Below, in pieces: positions 1 to 8,468 of a DNA stretch of 64,000 nucleotides. The stretch is from an uncultured Opitutaceae bacterium. GTDB lineage: Bacteria > Verrucomicrobiota > Verrucomicrobiia > Opitutales > Opitutaceae. Position numbers and translations under genes: made by a program. The notes under the pieces were generated by a model. The model worked only from the letters and a program-made list of their open reading frames with translations. It was not told the origin of the DNA and ran no database searches. Numbering within the stretch: position 1 is the stretch's first letter; every line of letters begins with the position of its first letter. The stretch lies in contig OX638348.1 in NCBI GenBank assembly GCA_951813085.1, positions 753,627-817,626 of the forward strand, read 5' to 3'.

Positions 1-149
1 GAGTCCGGATAAATTCCTTCAATCAGATACTGATTGAGAATGGGCTGAAGTAGTTTCAAGGCGGAATTCCTGTTTGTGATTGGTTTCCGTGGCCATTGAA
101 GTACGGAATTGCCTATTGAGTTCCTGGAATTTCGCGATGTGATGTAGCT

Positions 150-944
150 ATGAATCTCGCGCGAACCTCCTCAATTGCATCAATAGCGCTTGCTGCGATC
201 CTCTTGAATGGTTGCGCGAACTCGGAATCCGCAAAAAAAGAAAGCTTTCACCTTTTTCTATTGGCCGGTCAGTCCAACATGGCAGGGCGGGGAATCATAG
301 AGGAGATCGACAGGACGGCCCATCCGCGGATCTTGGCGCTCAATTCAGAGGGGCAGTGGGTTCCCGCAGTGGCTCCGATTCACTTCGACAAGAAGGTAGC
401 CGGCGTTGGGTTGGGGAAGTCATTTGCGCGTTCGCTGGTGGAGGCAGATCCCGATATCCGGATCGGACTCATCCCAGCCGCTTGCGGAGGATCTCCGATT
501 TCGAGCTGGGAACCGGGTGGTTATCATGACCAAACCAAGAGCCATCCCTATGACGATGCGATCAAGCGGGTTCGACTGGCCCTAGAGGAGGGAGTTTTGA
601 AAGGAATCCTGTGGCATCAGGGCGAAAGCGATAGCAAGCCTGAGGCGGCGCGTGTCTATCAAGAAAAACTTGTGGGTTTGATCGCCCGCTTTCGCGAAGA
701 GTTGGACGCTCCGGAGCTTCCATTTATCATTGGGCAGTTAGGCCGATTTCCGGAACGTCCGTGGAATGAGTCGCGAGAGAGGGTCAATGCGGCTCATATC
801 GACGTGACGAATAGTGACGAGAACGCAGGCTTCGTTTCTTCTGCGGGATTGACGCCAAAAAGCGACAACACTCACTTCGACTCGAAATCGCTGCGCATTT
901 TCGGCAAGCGGTACGCCGATGCCTATCGGCATCTCCTGGATTGA
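150..944 (+). CDS. SASA-type carbohydrate esterase lipoprotein
   Basis: Predicted 264-residue secreted lipoprotein of the sialate O-acetylesterase-like (SASA, SGNH-fold) group, which removes acetyl groups from sugars. A signal peptide ends in a lipobox (LNGC, Cys22), so it is probably anchored in an envelope membrane. The nucleophile block GQSNMAGRG lies at residues 40-48 (Ser42) and a second block, WHQGESD, at 155-161. A His near 242 in a THFD context could complete the catalytic centre. The ATG start gives a complete signal peptide. A PIG-L deacetylase follows 14 bases downstream on the same strand, so the two may jointly deacetylate a glycan; the nearby sulfatases fit polysaccharide processing. 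The substrate cannot be told from sequence. Confidence 0.85.
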   Translation: MNLARTSSIASIALAAILLNGCANSESAKKESFHLFLLAGQSNMAGRGIIEEIDRTAHPRILALNSEGQWVPAVAPIHFDKKVAGVGLGKSFARSLVEADPDIRIGLIPAACGGSPISSWEPGGYHDQTKSHPYDDAIKRVRLALEEGVLKGILWHQGESDSKPEAARVYQEKLVGLIARFREELDAPELPFIIGQLGRFPERPWNESRERVNAAHIDVTNSDENAGFVSSAGLTPKSDNTHFDSKSLRIFGKRYADAYRHLLD

Positions 945-958
945 AATAAACGAGATGT

Positions 959-1786
959 ATGGATAAGGAGAATACAGATACTCAAACACGAATTTTAGCG
1001 ATCGGAGCCCATCCTGACGATTACGACATCAATGCGGGAGGCTGCGCGATACTTTGGGCGCAGGCGGGCTACGCAGTTCGCTTTGTTTCGGTCGCCAACG
1101 GAGACGCGGGGCACCATGAGCAATCGGGGGAGGCGCTGGCGAAGCGACGCAAGTCGGAATCGGCGGGTCAAGTCGCAGGGATCGAGTATCAAGTTTTGGA
1201 CAACTTGGATGGACACATCGTTCCCAGCTTGGAGCAACGTTGGGAGTTGCTCCGGGTGATACGAGATTTTCGGCCCGATTTAATACTCACTCATCGACCG
1301 AACGACTATCATCCGGATCACCGGTACACGTCGCAGCTCGTGCAGGACTGTTCCTACTTGATGAGCGTTCCCAATACTTGCCCGGACGCGCCTCGTCTCG
1401 AGAAGACGCCTGGGATCGCCTATTTCCGCGATACGTTTCAGAAGCCGATTCCCTTCAAGCCCGATGTGGCGGTCAACATCGATTCGGTTGTGGAGATGAA
1501 GATTCGCATGTTGAGCTGCCATGAGTCTCAGTTTTATGAATGGCTGCCCTGGATTGATAAGCATGGTACCCAAATATCTGAAGATCCGGAATCGAGGTTC
1601 GAAGACCTGCGGCAATTTGCGAGCCGATTCAGCGAACCGAGCCCCGCTGATCGAGCGCTTGTCGCGCATTTCTATAGTGAAGATCGAGCGGCCTCAGTAA
1701 GCAATGTTGAGTCCTTCGAGATTTGCGAGTATGGAGCTGAGCTTAGCGAATCGGATATAAAGCAGTTGTTTCCGATAGACACGTAG
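959..1786 (+). CDS. PIG-L/LmbE family deacetylase
   Basis: A 275-residue zinc-dependent deacetylase of the PIG-L (LmbE-like) family, which removes N-acetyl groups from amino sugars or related conjugates. The hallmark AHPDD is at residues 17-21. The second metal-binding stretch, THRPNDYHPDH, is at 111-121. No signal peptide is visible, so it is probably cytoplasmic. It sits 14 bases after the esterase lipoprotein and is likely co-transcribed with it. Members in polysaccharide-degrading bacteria often lie beside sulfatases, as here. The exact substrate is unknown. Confidence 0.88.
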   Translation: MDKENTDTQTRILAIGAHPDDYDINAGGCAILWAQAGYAVRFVSVANGDAGHHEQSGEALAKRRKSESAGQVAGIEYQVLDNLDGHIVPSLEQRWELLRVIRDFRPDLILTHRPNDYHPDHRYTSQLVQDCSYLMSVPNTCPDAPRLEKTPGIAYFRDTFQKPIPFKPDVAVNIDSVVEMKIRMLSCHESQFYEWLPWIDKHGTQISEDPESRFEDLRQFASRFSEPSPADRALVAHFYSEDRAASVSNVESFEICEYGAELSESDIKQLFPIDT

Positions 1787-1823
1787 TCGAACATGCACTA
1801 CTAAAGCGCTGTATTTCGAATTG

Positions 1824-3209
1824 CTATCGCGAGCTAGCGGCTATCGACTTCACATCGCTTGCCCAGGCGTCATGCAGCGCTTGTAGGTGGGAAACGATAG
1901 CGGGATGTTCCTTAGCGTAGTCTCTGGCTTCCGGCTGTTCATCGGCGAGATTGTGAAGGGAGAGCGTTTGTTCGCCGCTTTGTCGGTTCCGCTTGGAGAT
2001 AAGCTTCCAGTCGCCTTGTCGCGCGGCCCAATCGTCTCTCCAGTCGAAGTGGAATGCTGCGTGTTTGGAGGGAGCGTTCTCATCGCTTATGATCGGCAAG
2101 AGACTATAGCCATCCATGCGATTGGCGGGCTCTGATAGGCCGATCAATTCGATGAGAGTGGGGGTCCAGTCCATTATTGAGATCGCTTGGTGGCGTACGG
2201 CGCCTTGAGGCATGGCTTTTGGATAGCTGACTATCATGGGCACGCGAACGCCGCCCTCCAGGAAGGTTCCTTTGCGGCCGATCCATTTTCCCGTGTAGCC
2301 TCCGCCACCATTCGCTAGGTAGTAGTGACCGATCGGATACCCGCTGTTGTGGTAGCCGACAGATATTCCGTTGTTGTTTTCCTCGGAATGGCCGTTGTCA
2401 CTGCTAAATATGATAATCGTATTCTCTCTTTGATCCGTCTCCTCGAGCGATCGGAGGATGCGTCCAATTTGCTGGTCTACGGTTTCGACGACGCGGGCAT
2501 AGGACTGTCGCGGCATTTCGAGATTTGGATAGGCCTGCTTGAGTTCTTGAAGCGGTTGCTCTGGGTAGTGAGGCAGGTTGAAGGCGACAAGCATGAAGAA
2601 GGGAGCGTTCCGCTCCGCTTCGACGTACGCGATTGCTTCGTCGACCATTAGGGTGGGGAAGTACTCGTTGCGGCGGAAGATCTCTTCGTTGTCGCGATAG
2701 AGATCGTGGTAGCCCTGCCCGTGAAGGAAGTAGTGGGTATAGTTGTCGATAAAGCCGGAGAGGTGTCCAAAGTGTGTATCGAAACCTTGGTCCAGTGGGC
2801 CATGTCCCCGCTTGGCGCCGAGATGCCACTTGCCGAACAGGGCGGTCTCGTAGCCGGCCTCTTTCAAGATCTCGGCGATTGTGACCTCTGAGGGGTCCAT
2901 ATTGGCGAGATGGGCATCGCTGCCATTTCGATCGCCCTGCAACCAGCTTTGGACGCCGCCTCTATTCGGGTGGCGACCGGTGAGGAGGGCTGCTCGGGAG
3001 GGGCAGCAAACCGTGTGGGCGTAGGCTTGGGTGAAGCGCACGCCCGTTTCCGCAAGCGAGTCCATGTGCGGGGTATTGAGATCGTTCGCTCCGTAGCAAT
3101 TGACGTCGAGGGTGCCTTGATCATCCGTGAGGAGAATCAGTACGTTTGGAGATTCCGAAGCGGATAGAGGAAGCGATAGGAAGAGGAAAAATAGAGGCAG
3201 TAGTCGCAT
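1824..3209 (-). CDS. S1-family sulfatase (secreted)
   Basis: A 461-residue formylglycine-dependent sulfatase of the S1 family with an N-terminal signal peptide (about residues 1-18), so it acts in the periplasm or outside the cell. The metal-binding TDDQG is at 28-32. The modification motif is CCPSR at 68-72, with Cys68 the residue that would be converted to formylglycine. The HWH-type centre (FGKWHLG) and the SSDNGHSEE metal site follow. It is clearly paralogous to the sulfatase ending at 16013: both share the TDDQGT and CYG blocks. No formylglycine-generating enzyme is in this window. It is transcribed convergently with the deacetylase. Substrate unknown. Confidence 0.92.
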   Translation of the reverse strand: MRLLPLFFLFLSLPLSASESPNVLILLTDDQGTLDVNCYGANDLNTPHMDSLAETGVRFTQAYAHTVCCPSRAALLTGRHPNRGGVQSWLQGDRNGSDAHLANMDPSEVTIAEILKEAGYETALFGKWHLGAKRGHGPLDQGFDTHFGHLSGFIDNYTHYFLHGQGYHDLYRDNEEIFRRNEYFPTLMVDEAIAYVEAERNAPFFMLVAFNLPHYPEQPLQELKQAYPNLEMPRQSYARVVETVDQQIGRILRSLEETDQRENTIIIFSSDNGHSEENNNGISVGYHNSGYPIGHYYLANGGGGYTGKWIGRKGTFLEGGVRVPMIVSYPKAMPQGAVRHQAISIMDWTPTLIELIGLSEPANRMDGYSLLPIISDENAPSKHAAFHFDWRDDWAARQGDWKLISKRNRQSGEQTLSLHNLADEQPEARDYAKEHPAIVSHLQALHDAWASDVKSIAASSR

Positions 3210-3360
3210 TGCTCGCCTATTAAGTCTGCTTGACCGAAATGCGGCAATTCTGAATCTGATTTTCGCATAGCGAATCGATCTCGCTTGATAAAGAGACGGC
3301 TCGCTGGCATTGTTTTTCGTCGGTTGGAATCCTCTTTCATTGAAAACTGTTTTGCATGCT

Positions 3361-4257
3361 ATGAAAACGTTCTCCTACTCGAAGTACTTATCAAAATGGA
3401 GCCTTGTTGTATCGCTTATTTTGGCGACGGGCGCATCGGGACAAGAAGAGGCCGCCGGCTATATGTTCGAAGGCTTGAATATCAGCGCTCAGTCGGGTCG
3501 GGCTTTTTTCCCGGTGTTGACGGTAGACAAGCGAAAGATCCACGTCGACGCGGGCGACCGGACCAAGAAGGTGAGTCTGGACACCTTTTGCCTGGCGCGA
3601 CCGAAGATGCGTCTAACGGACAAATATCTGGAAGTGCTCGATCAGGACATCGTTACCTCGTCGACGACGGCGATCTATCTTGAGGGCGAGGCCATTGCCG
3701 AAATGCATCGGGCGCAAGGACAAGCCGAAACGCATGCAGCGATCATTTCATCTCGAGCGGGTGGAGGAAGCGTTAGCGGAGACGCCCGCGGACAGATTGA
3801 GGCGATCAAATCGGCTAACGAAGATCTAACGACAGATCTCCAAGATGGTTTGGATGATAAACGATTCGAAGGCATTGGCCGCGCGGACGTGATATTCTTG
3901 GAGATGGAATTGTTGCCTAGCGCCGATATCAAAGGCGCCTATTGCGTTTTTGGGCTTAATTATCTCGCCGTGAACGCGGATACGGGAAAGCCATCGGGGA
4001 GACGCCATGTCGCTCGGGTTAAGCCTTTGGGCGACCTGAAGAAAGACAAGCTATTCAAGCTGAAAAAGCGTTTTGCTATGAATGAATTTTCGTTGGAAGA
4101 TTCTGAATACACATTGCACATTTTCACAGGCGAAGGCGAAGAAGTTGCGATGAGCAGTTCGCAGAAGCTCAAAGGGCTGTCTGAATCGGACTATCAGGCC
4201 CTTCGCGATGCAATCGCTGAAGCTCAGGCTAAGCGGAGCGGTAAAGCGAGCGGATAG
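3361..4257 (+). CDS. Secreted protein of unknown function
   Basis: I do not recognise this 298-residue protein. The ATG at 3361 is chosen because it opens a clean signal peptide (residues about 1-29, ending near ATGASGQ). The frame stays open upstream to a TTG at 3310, but that would bury the signal. The mature part is mixed alpha/beta with a Gly/Ser-rich patch around residue 135, and the C-terminal quarter is highly charged and ends in a helical Ala/Lys-rich tail. There is no lipobox, membrane segment or recognisable catalytic motif. It lies alone between two minus-strand genes and probably has its own promoter. Confidence 0.75.
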   Translation: MKTFSYSKYLSKWSLVVSLILATGASGQEEAAGYMFEGLNISAQSGRAFFPVLTVDKRKIHVDAGDRTKKVSLDTFCLARPKMRLTDKYLEVLDQDIVTSSTTAIYLEGEAIAEMHRAQGQAETHAAIISSRAGGGSVSGDARGQIEAIKSANEDLTTDLQDGLDDKRFEGIGRADVIFLEMELLPSADIKGAYCVFGLNYLAVNADTGKPSGRRHVARVKPLGDLKKDKLFKLKKRFAMNEFSLEDSEYTLHIFTGEGEEVAMSSSQKLKGLSESDYQALRDAIAEAQAKRSGKASG

Positions 4258-4277
4258 GCGTGATTTCTGACGCTTGC

Positions 4278-5168
4278 TTAGCGCCCTCTAAGGTGTTGGT
4301 CCATCCATTGGACGTAGATCCTGGCAAGATCAGGAAGTTTCTTAGCGCCAGAAAAGTTAAAGCCGTGACCTCCTCCTTCGACGCGTACTAGTTTGCTGGA
4401 GACTCCAGCTTCTTGAAGCGCATTATGCATGCGCTCCGACAGGGAGAAATGCACAACATCGTCTGCGTCCCCATGGACCAGCAACATAGGGGCGTCGTCT
4501 TTCGTTACATGGGTGATGGGGGACGCTGCGGTCGCTATCGCGTGCTCCCTGGAGCCCTCGACGAGACGTTCCTTCTCGCGAACGCCCAAGAAGTAACTGG
4601 CATCCTGGCCCTTGATGAAACTCGAGGAGGCTGCCCGGGCGATCACGCATTGAGCTTTTCCGCTCACCCGATTGATGGGACTATCTTCCTCAATGAACTC
4701 GTCACCATTCAAGACGCCCAGCATGCTCACTAAATGTCCACCGGAGGAGCCGCCGATCGCTCCGATCTTTTCAGGGTTTATTCCGTATTCGTTTGCGTGA
4801 TACCTTACGAATCTGACGGCCCGTTGAACGTCTGCTACTTGCGCTAGATAGGTGAATCGCGGAGTGGCTCGATGGTTAATCGCGAATACGGTATATCCGG
4901 CGGCGAGCATAGGTTCTGCGTCAGACTTTACGTGGCCTTGATGGCTTAGAATGCGCGCGTCCAATCCAAGCGGCCGGGTCCAACCGCTTCCCGATATTTG
5001 TATGATCGCGTAGCCATTTGGATTTTCGGGATAGTATACATCCATGACGAGGGCGAGTCCTGAGTACATGCCGTTGCGCTCTACGTTGGCAGCATTGTCC
5101 AGCTCCGGCTGACCGAATAGGCTGCAGGCGAACAGGGCGAAGGGAAACGGAATGAGCTTCTTAGTCAT
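4278..5168 (-). CDS. Secreted alpha/beta-hydrolase (esterase-like)
   Basis: A 296-residue alpha/beta-hydrolase of the carboxylesterase/acetyl-esterase type with a signal peptide (about residues 1-19). The nucleophile elbow reads GGSSGG, followed by HLVSMLG. The acid and His are probably in LVHGDADDVV and GGGHGF. The oxyanion region ISGSGW replaces the usual HGGG. It is the last gene of a minus-strand run (cytochrome/propeller protein, broken sulfatase, sulfatase, this gene) with gaps of 52-77 bases, so it likely acts on the same glycan, perhaps removing acyl groups before or after desulfation. That role is inference. Confidence 0.82.
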   Translation of the reverse strand: MTKKLIPFPFALFACSLFGQPELDNAANVERNGMYSGLALVMDVYYPENPNGYAIIQISGSGWTRPLGLDARILSHQGHVKSDAEPMLAAGYTVFAINHRATPRFTYLAQVADVQRAVRFVRYHANEYGINPEKIGAIGGSSGGHLVSMLGVLNGDEFIEEDSPINRVSGKAQCVIARAASSSFIKGQDASYFLGVREKERLVEGSREHAIATAASPITHVTKDDAPMLLVHGDADDVVHFSLSERMHNALQEAGVSSKLVRVEGGGHGFNFSGAKKLPDLARIYVQWMDQHLRGR

Positions 5169-5220
5169 ATTTTGATTGGGCTGATAGAGTTTAACTTTTT
5201 CTTGCTTATGGCTGCTTCGT

Positions 5221-6741
5221 TTAGTTGCGATCCGCTGCGCGAATGCGACGTTCCAGTCGTTCTCGTTCGAGCTGGTCGAGAATCGCGTTCCCAGTACGGG
5301 GTTGGTCGCCTATGTCAGTGGGATCGTCGCCGACAGCGCGTTGTAGTCTTGTAAGCTCTTGCTTGAGTTCTGCCAGCTTGCTCGACCATTCTGGATTGGC
5401 GGCTAGATTGACGACTTCATTGGGATCGCTTCTGAGATCGTAGAGCTCCCATTCGTCGCGCGTGTCGTAGTAGATGAGCTTCTCGTTTCGCGTCCGAATC
5501 CCGTAGTGGCTTGGAGTGTCGAAGTGAGAGTAGTAGTAGCGATAGTAGAAAGCGTTTCGCCAATCTTCTGCACGCTCGGATTTCAAGAGTGGAACGAGGC
5601 TCCGCCCTTGCATATCCTCGGGAACGGGATGCCTTGCAATATCGAGAAGCGTTTCAGGGTAGTCGAGATTGAGAGCGATATCGAAATTTACCGTTCCGGG
5701 CCATCGCACCATTAGTGGAATGCGAAGTGACTCTTCGTATATGATACGTTTGTCGTACAGTCCATGCTCGCCGAGAAAAAAGCCTTGATCTGCCGTATAG
5801 ACGACTACCGTGTTTGCGGCGAGACCGGATGTATCCAAATAATCGAGTACCTTGCCAACGTTGTCGTCTATGCCTTTAACGCATCGCAGATACCGTTTCA
5901 TGTACTCTTGGTAGACGAGACGACGTTTCTCGTCGCTGTAGGGCATGGCCTTGATTTCAGGGGTGAACTGCGTGTGATGGGACCGGCCGCCAATTTCTTG
6001 GGTGCTTTGGTCGAGGGCGGGTGATCGTCCGCTTCCGTGATCGAAAAGCGTGGCAGGCTCTGGGATGTCGACGTCCGCTAAATAGTCATCGTATCGATGG
6101 GCGTGCTGCCACAAGTCATGCGGCGCTTTGTAGTGAAGCATGTAGAAAAATGGCTTATCTGGATCACGAATATTTTGGAACCAATCCAGCGCTTTTTCCG
6201 TGATGATATCGGTAGAGTGCCAGCCTGGATTGGGGGTTGCTTTCCCCTGACGAACCACGCCCGAAGGGTTCTCATCGCCCATTTCCACGAACGCAGTGTC
6301 GTGGTATTTCCCCTGTCCGGGAAGGATGGACCAATGGTCGAATCCAACCGGATTGGTGTGTAGGTGATACTTCCCGACGAATCCGGTTTGGTAGCCATGG
6401 GCTTGCATGTATTTGGGCAAGGTGGGTTGGCTCTGGTCGAGGCCGGTGAACTTGTAGACGCCGTTTATATGCGAGTACTTGCCAGTCCAAATGACCGCTC
6501 GGCTCGGGGTGCAAATGGAGTTGGTGACAAATGCATTGGCGAAACGCATCCCTTCCTTCGCAAGCCGATCGAGGTTGGGCGTGGGAGCGACTTCGGCGAG
6601 CCTGCCACCGTAGGCGCTGATCGCATGGGAGGCATGGTCGTCCGACATGATGAAAAGTATATTGGGACGTTCGCTCTGGGCGAATAGAGCGATGTTCAGA
6701 GGCAAGAGAAGCGGGGCGATCGCGGTACAGAACAACTTCAT
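5221..6741 (-). CDS. S1-family sulfatase (secreted)
   Basis: A 506-residue S1 sulfatase. The ATG at 6741 is preferred because it gives a signal peptide (residues about 1-22); a non-ATG codon at 6795 would add 18 unlikely residues. The metal site MSDDH is at 32-36. The formylglycine motif CTPSR starts at Cys77, followed by the GKYHLH active-site block and the TADQGFFLGEHG metal site. It is a close paralogue of the sulfatase at 14308-15936: both share the VAPTPN and NSICTPSR blocks and a similar C-terminal layout. It lies 59 bases downstream of the broken sulfatase and upstream of the esterase, probably in one transcript. Confidence 0.92.
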   Translation of the reverse strand: MKLFCTAIAPLLLPLNIALFAQSERPNILFIMSDDHASHAISAYGGRLAEVAPTPNLDRLAKEGMRFANAFVTNSICTPSRAVIWTGKYSHINGVYKFTGLDQSQPTLPKYMQAHGYQTGFVGKYHLHTNPVGFDHWSILPGQGKYHDTAFVEMGDENPSGVVRQGKATPNPGWHSTDIITEKALDWFQNIRDPDKPFFYMLHYKAPHDLWQHAHRYDDYLADVDIPEPATLFDHGSGRSPALDQSTQEIGGRSHHTQFTPEIKAMPYSDEKRRLVYQEYMKRYLRCVKGIDDNVGKVLDYLDTSGLAANTVVVYTADQGFFLGEHGLYDKRIIYEESLRIPLMVRWPGTVNFDIALNLDYPETLLDIARHPVPEDMQGRSLVPLLKSERAEDWRNAFYYRYYYSHFDTPSHYGIRTRNEKLIYYDTRDEWELYDLRSDPNEVVNLAANPEWSSKLAELKQELTRLQRAVGDDPTDIGDQPRTGNAILDQLERERLERRIRAADRN

Positions 6742-6800
6742 GGGGTAAACGATGGCCACGATGCTAGCGTCGCTCGTTGGGAAAAAGCGAGACAATCAAG

Positions 6801-8392
6801 TCAACGGCTGCGGCCGCTGGCTTTGCTTTCGAGCAAGAGCGCTCTAAGTTCTTTCACGACTTCTGGATTTTTATAGTAGAGATTGTTCCGTTCTCCCGGA
6901 TCGGTATCGAGATTGTAGAGTAGGCCCCGGGGCGTCGTGAGCTGCGTCTTCTAGTCGGAACGGTTGGAGCCTCTCTTGTTCGTATCGATTTCCAGCAGAT
7001 CCTTGGTGGTCGAGGTACTTCCAGGGACCTTTGCGAATCGCTAGCCCGAGTCGATTTGTCTGATGCAAGGTGTAGGGACGGATAGGATCGCCTCCATCCC
7101 TATCGAGCAGGGCCGATAGAACGTCGAAGCTGTCTTCAGCGGCGTTTTCGGGTAGCGTGTACCCGGTAATCGCGGCGCATGTGGCCATGAGGTCGGTTTG
7201 GCAGATGGTTTGATCACTGATAGCGCCTGCAGGAATTTTCCCTGGCCATCGAGCGATGAAGGGGACTCGGTGACCCCCTTCCCACTGGTCGCGTTTCATC
7301 CCACGCCAAGGGCGGGCGCCGTCGTGGTCAAAGTCTCCACGCATAGCGATGACGCTGGGGACTTCAGGGCCATTGTCGCTGGAGAATATCACCAAGGTAT
7401 CGTCTGCTAGATCGAGGCGATCCAATGTATCCATTAATTCCCCTACAATGTAGTCTAGCTCAAAATAAAATCGCCATGAGGACCGGCTTGAGTCTTCCCT
7501 TTGAATTCGTCGGCGGGGAAGGAAGGCAGGTGAACTGCTTGGGTTGAATGGAAGAGGAAGAACGGGCGATCTGGATTGTCGCTGGCATGCGTTTCCAGGA
7601 AGGCTTTGCTCTTTTCCAGGAATACGAGATCGACGGTTTCCATATCGAATCCGGGCGCGATCAATCCGATGCGATTGTCCTTTGAATAGGGGTGTACCGG
7701 AAGGGGAGACTTATCGAATATCTGTGTGGGCGGAACGGGTACTCGGTCTCCTTCTATATAGGCATATAGCCAGTCGGTCGTGGGACAACAGGCCGTTCCG
7801 AAGAAGACATCGAATCCACGATCGATCGGCCCATCCGGAATGCGTTTCGTATAGTCGACGCTTTGGACCATCGCGATTGAGCGCAAGTAGGAACTGGATC
7901 CGGTTCTCTCTCCGTCGCTCAATCCGGGAATGGCAATGTCCGGTTTGTAATTCTCCTCGCTTACACGTTGGCCACTGCCATCTAGAAAGGTCATCCCAAT
8001 ATGCCATTTTCCAATGAGTCTCGTAACATATCCGTTCTCCCGAAGCATTTGGGGGAGGGTCAGTCGATCCGCTTCGATAAGGCAGGGGCCTTGCACTCCG
8101 GTGAATACGCCTGGATAGTTGAGGCGAAACGCCATGCGGCCCGTCATTACGCTGTATCGGGATGGCGTACATACCGTTGAAGGGCTATGCGCATCCGTGA
8201 ATCGGATACCGTCACTGGCAAGCTGGTCAATATTCGGGGTTTGGACTTTTTGATTCGGAGTTGTAGCTGCTAACATCGCCGTAACCAAGATCGTCCGCAT
8301 AGATGATGAGTATATTCGGGGAATCGGCGCTCGCGCGTATTAGTGGTTGATGCTAAGCAGGCAAAGATGGCGTATTGGACGAGCGCTCGCAT
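6801..8392 (-). pseudogene. S1-family sulfatase broken by four frameshifts
   Basis: A sulfatase gene readable only by moving between frames. From the ATG at 8392 (signal peptide MRALVQYAIFACLA) the frame is lost near 8325-8340, where the metal block PNILIIYADDLGYGD appears in another frame. It shifts again at the five-T run 8247-8251 into the frame carrying CTPSR and GKWHIG. It shifts again at A-runs 7462-7470 into the frame carrying IFSSDNGPE, and once more at the CCCCGGGG tract 6923-6932 into the frame ending LYNLDTDPGERNNLYY and stopping at 6801. Corrected, it would be about 530 residues with all sulfatase motifs. Intact neighbours on both sides argue for true decay, but the homopolymer positions keep sequencing error possible. 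Confidence 0.88.
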
Positions 8393-8468
8393 AGGGTTTA
8401 TGAATTTTGTAGGGTGGGCGTTTACGCAGGCTTTGGCTAATCGGTTGTCAACCGTGATCGGTATGGGT

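Noticed and set aside
7455..7470. Programmed ribosomal frameshift in the sulfatase
   Set aside because: There are four shifts at unrelated sequences in one gene, with no slippery heptamer plus downstream structure. Decay or error is simpler.
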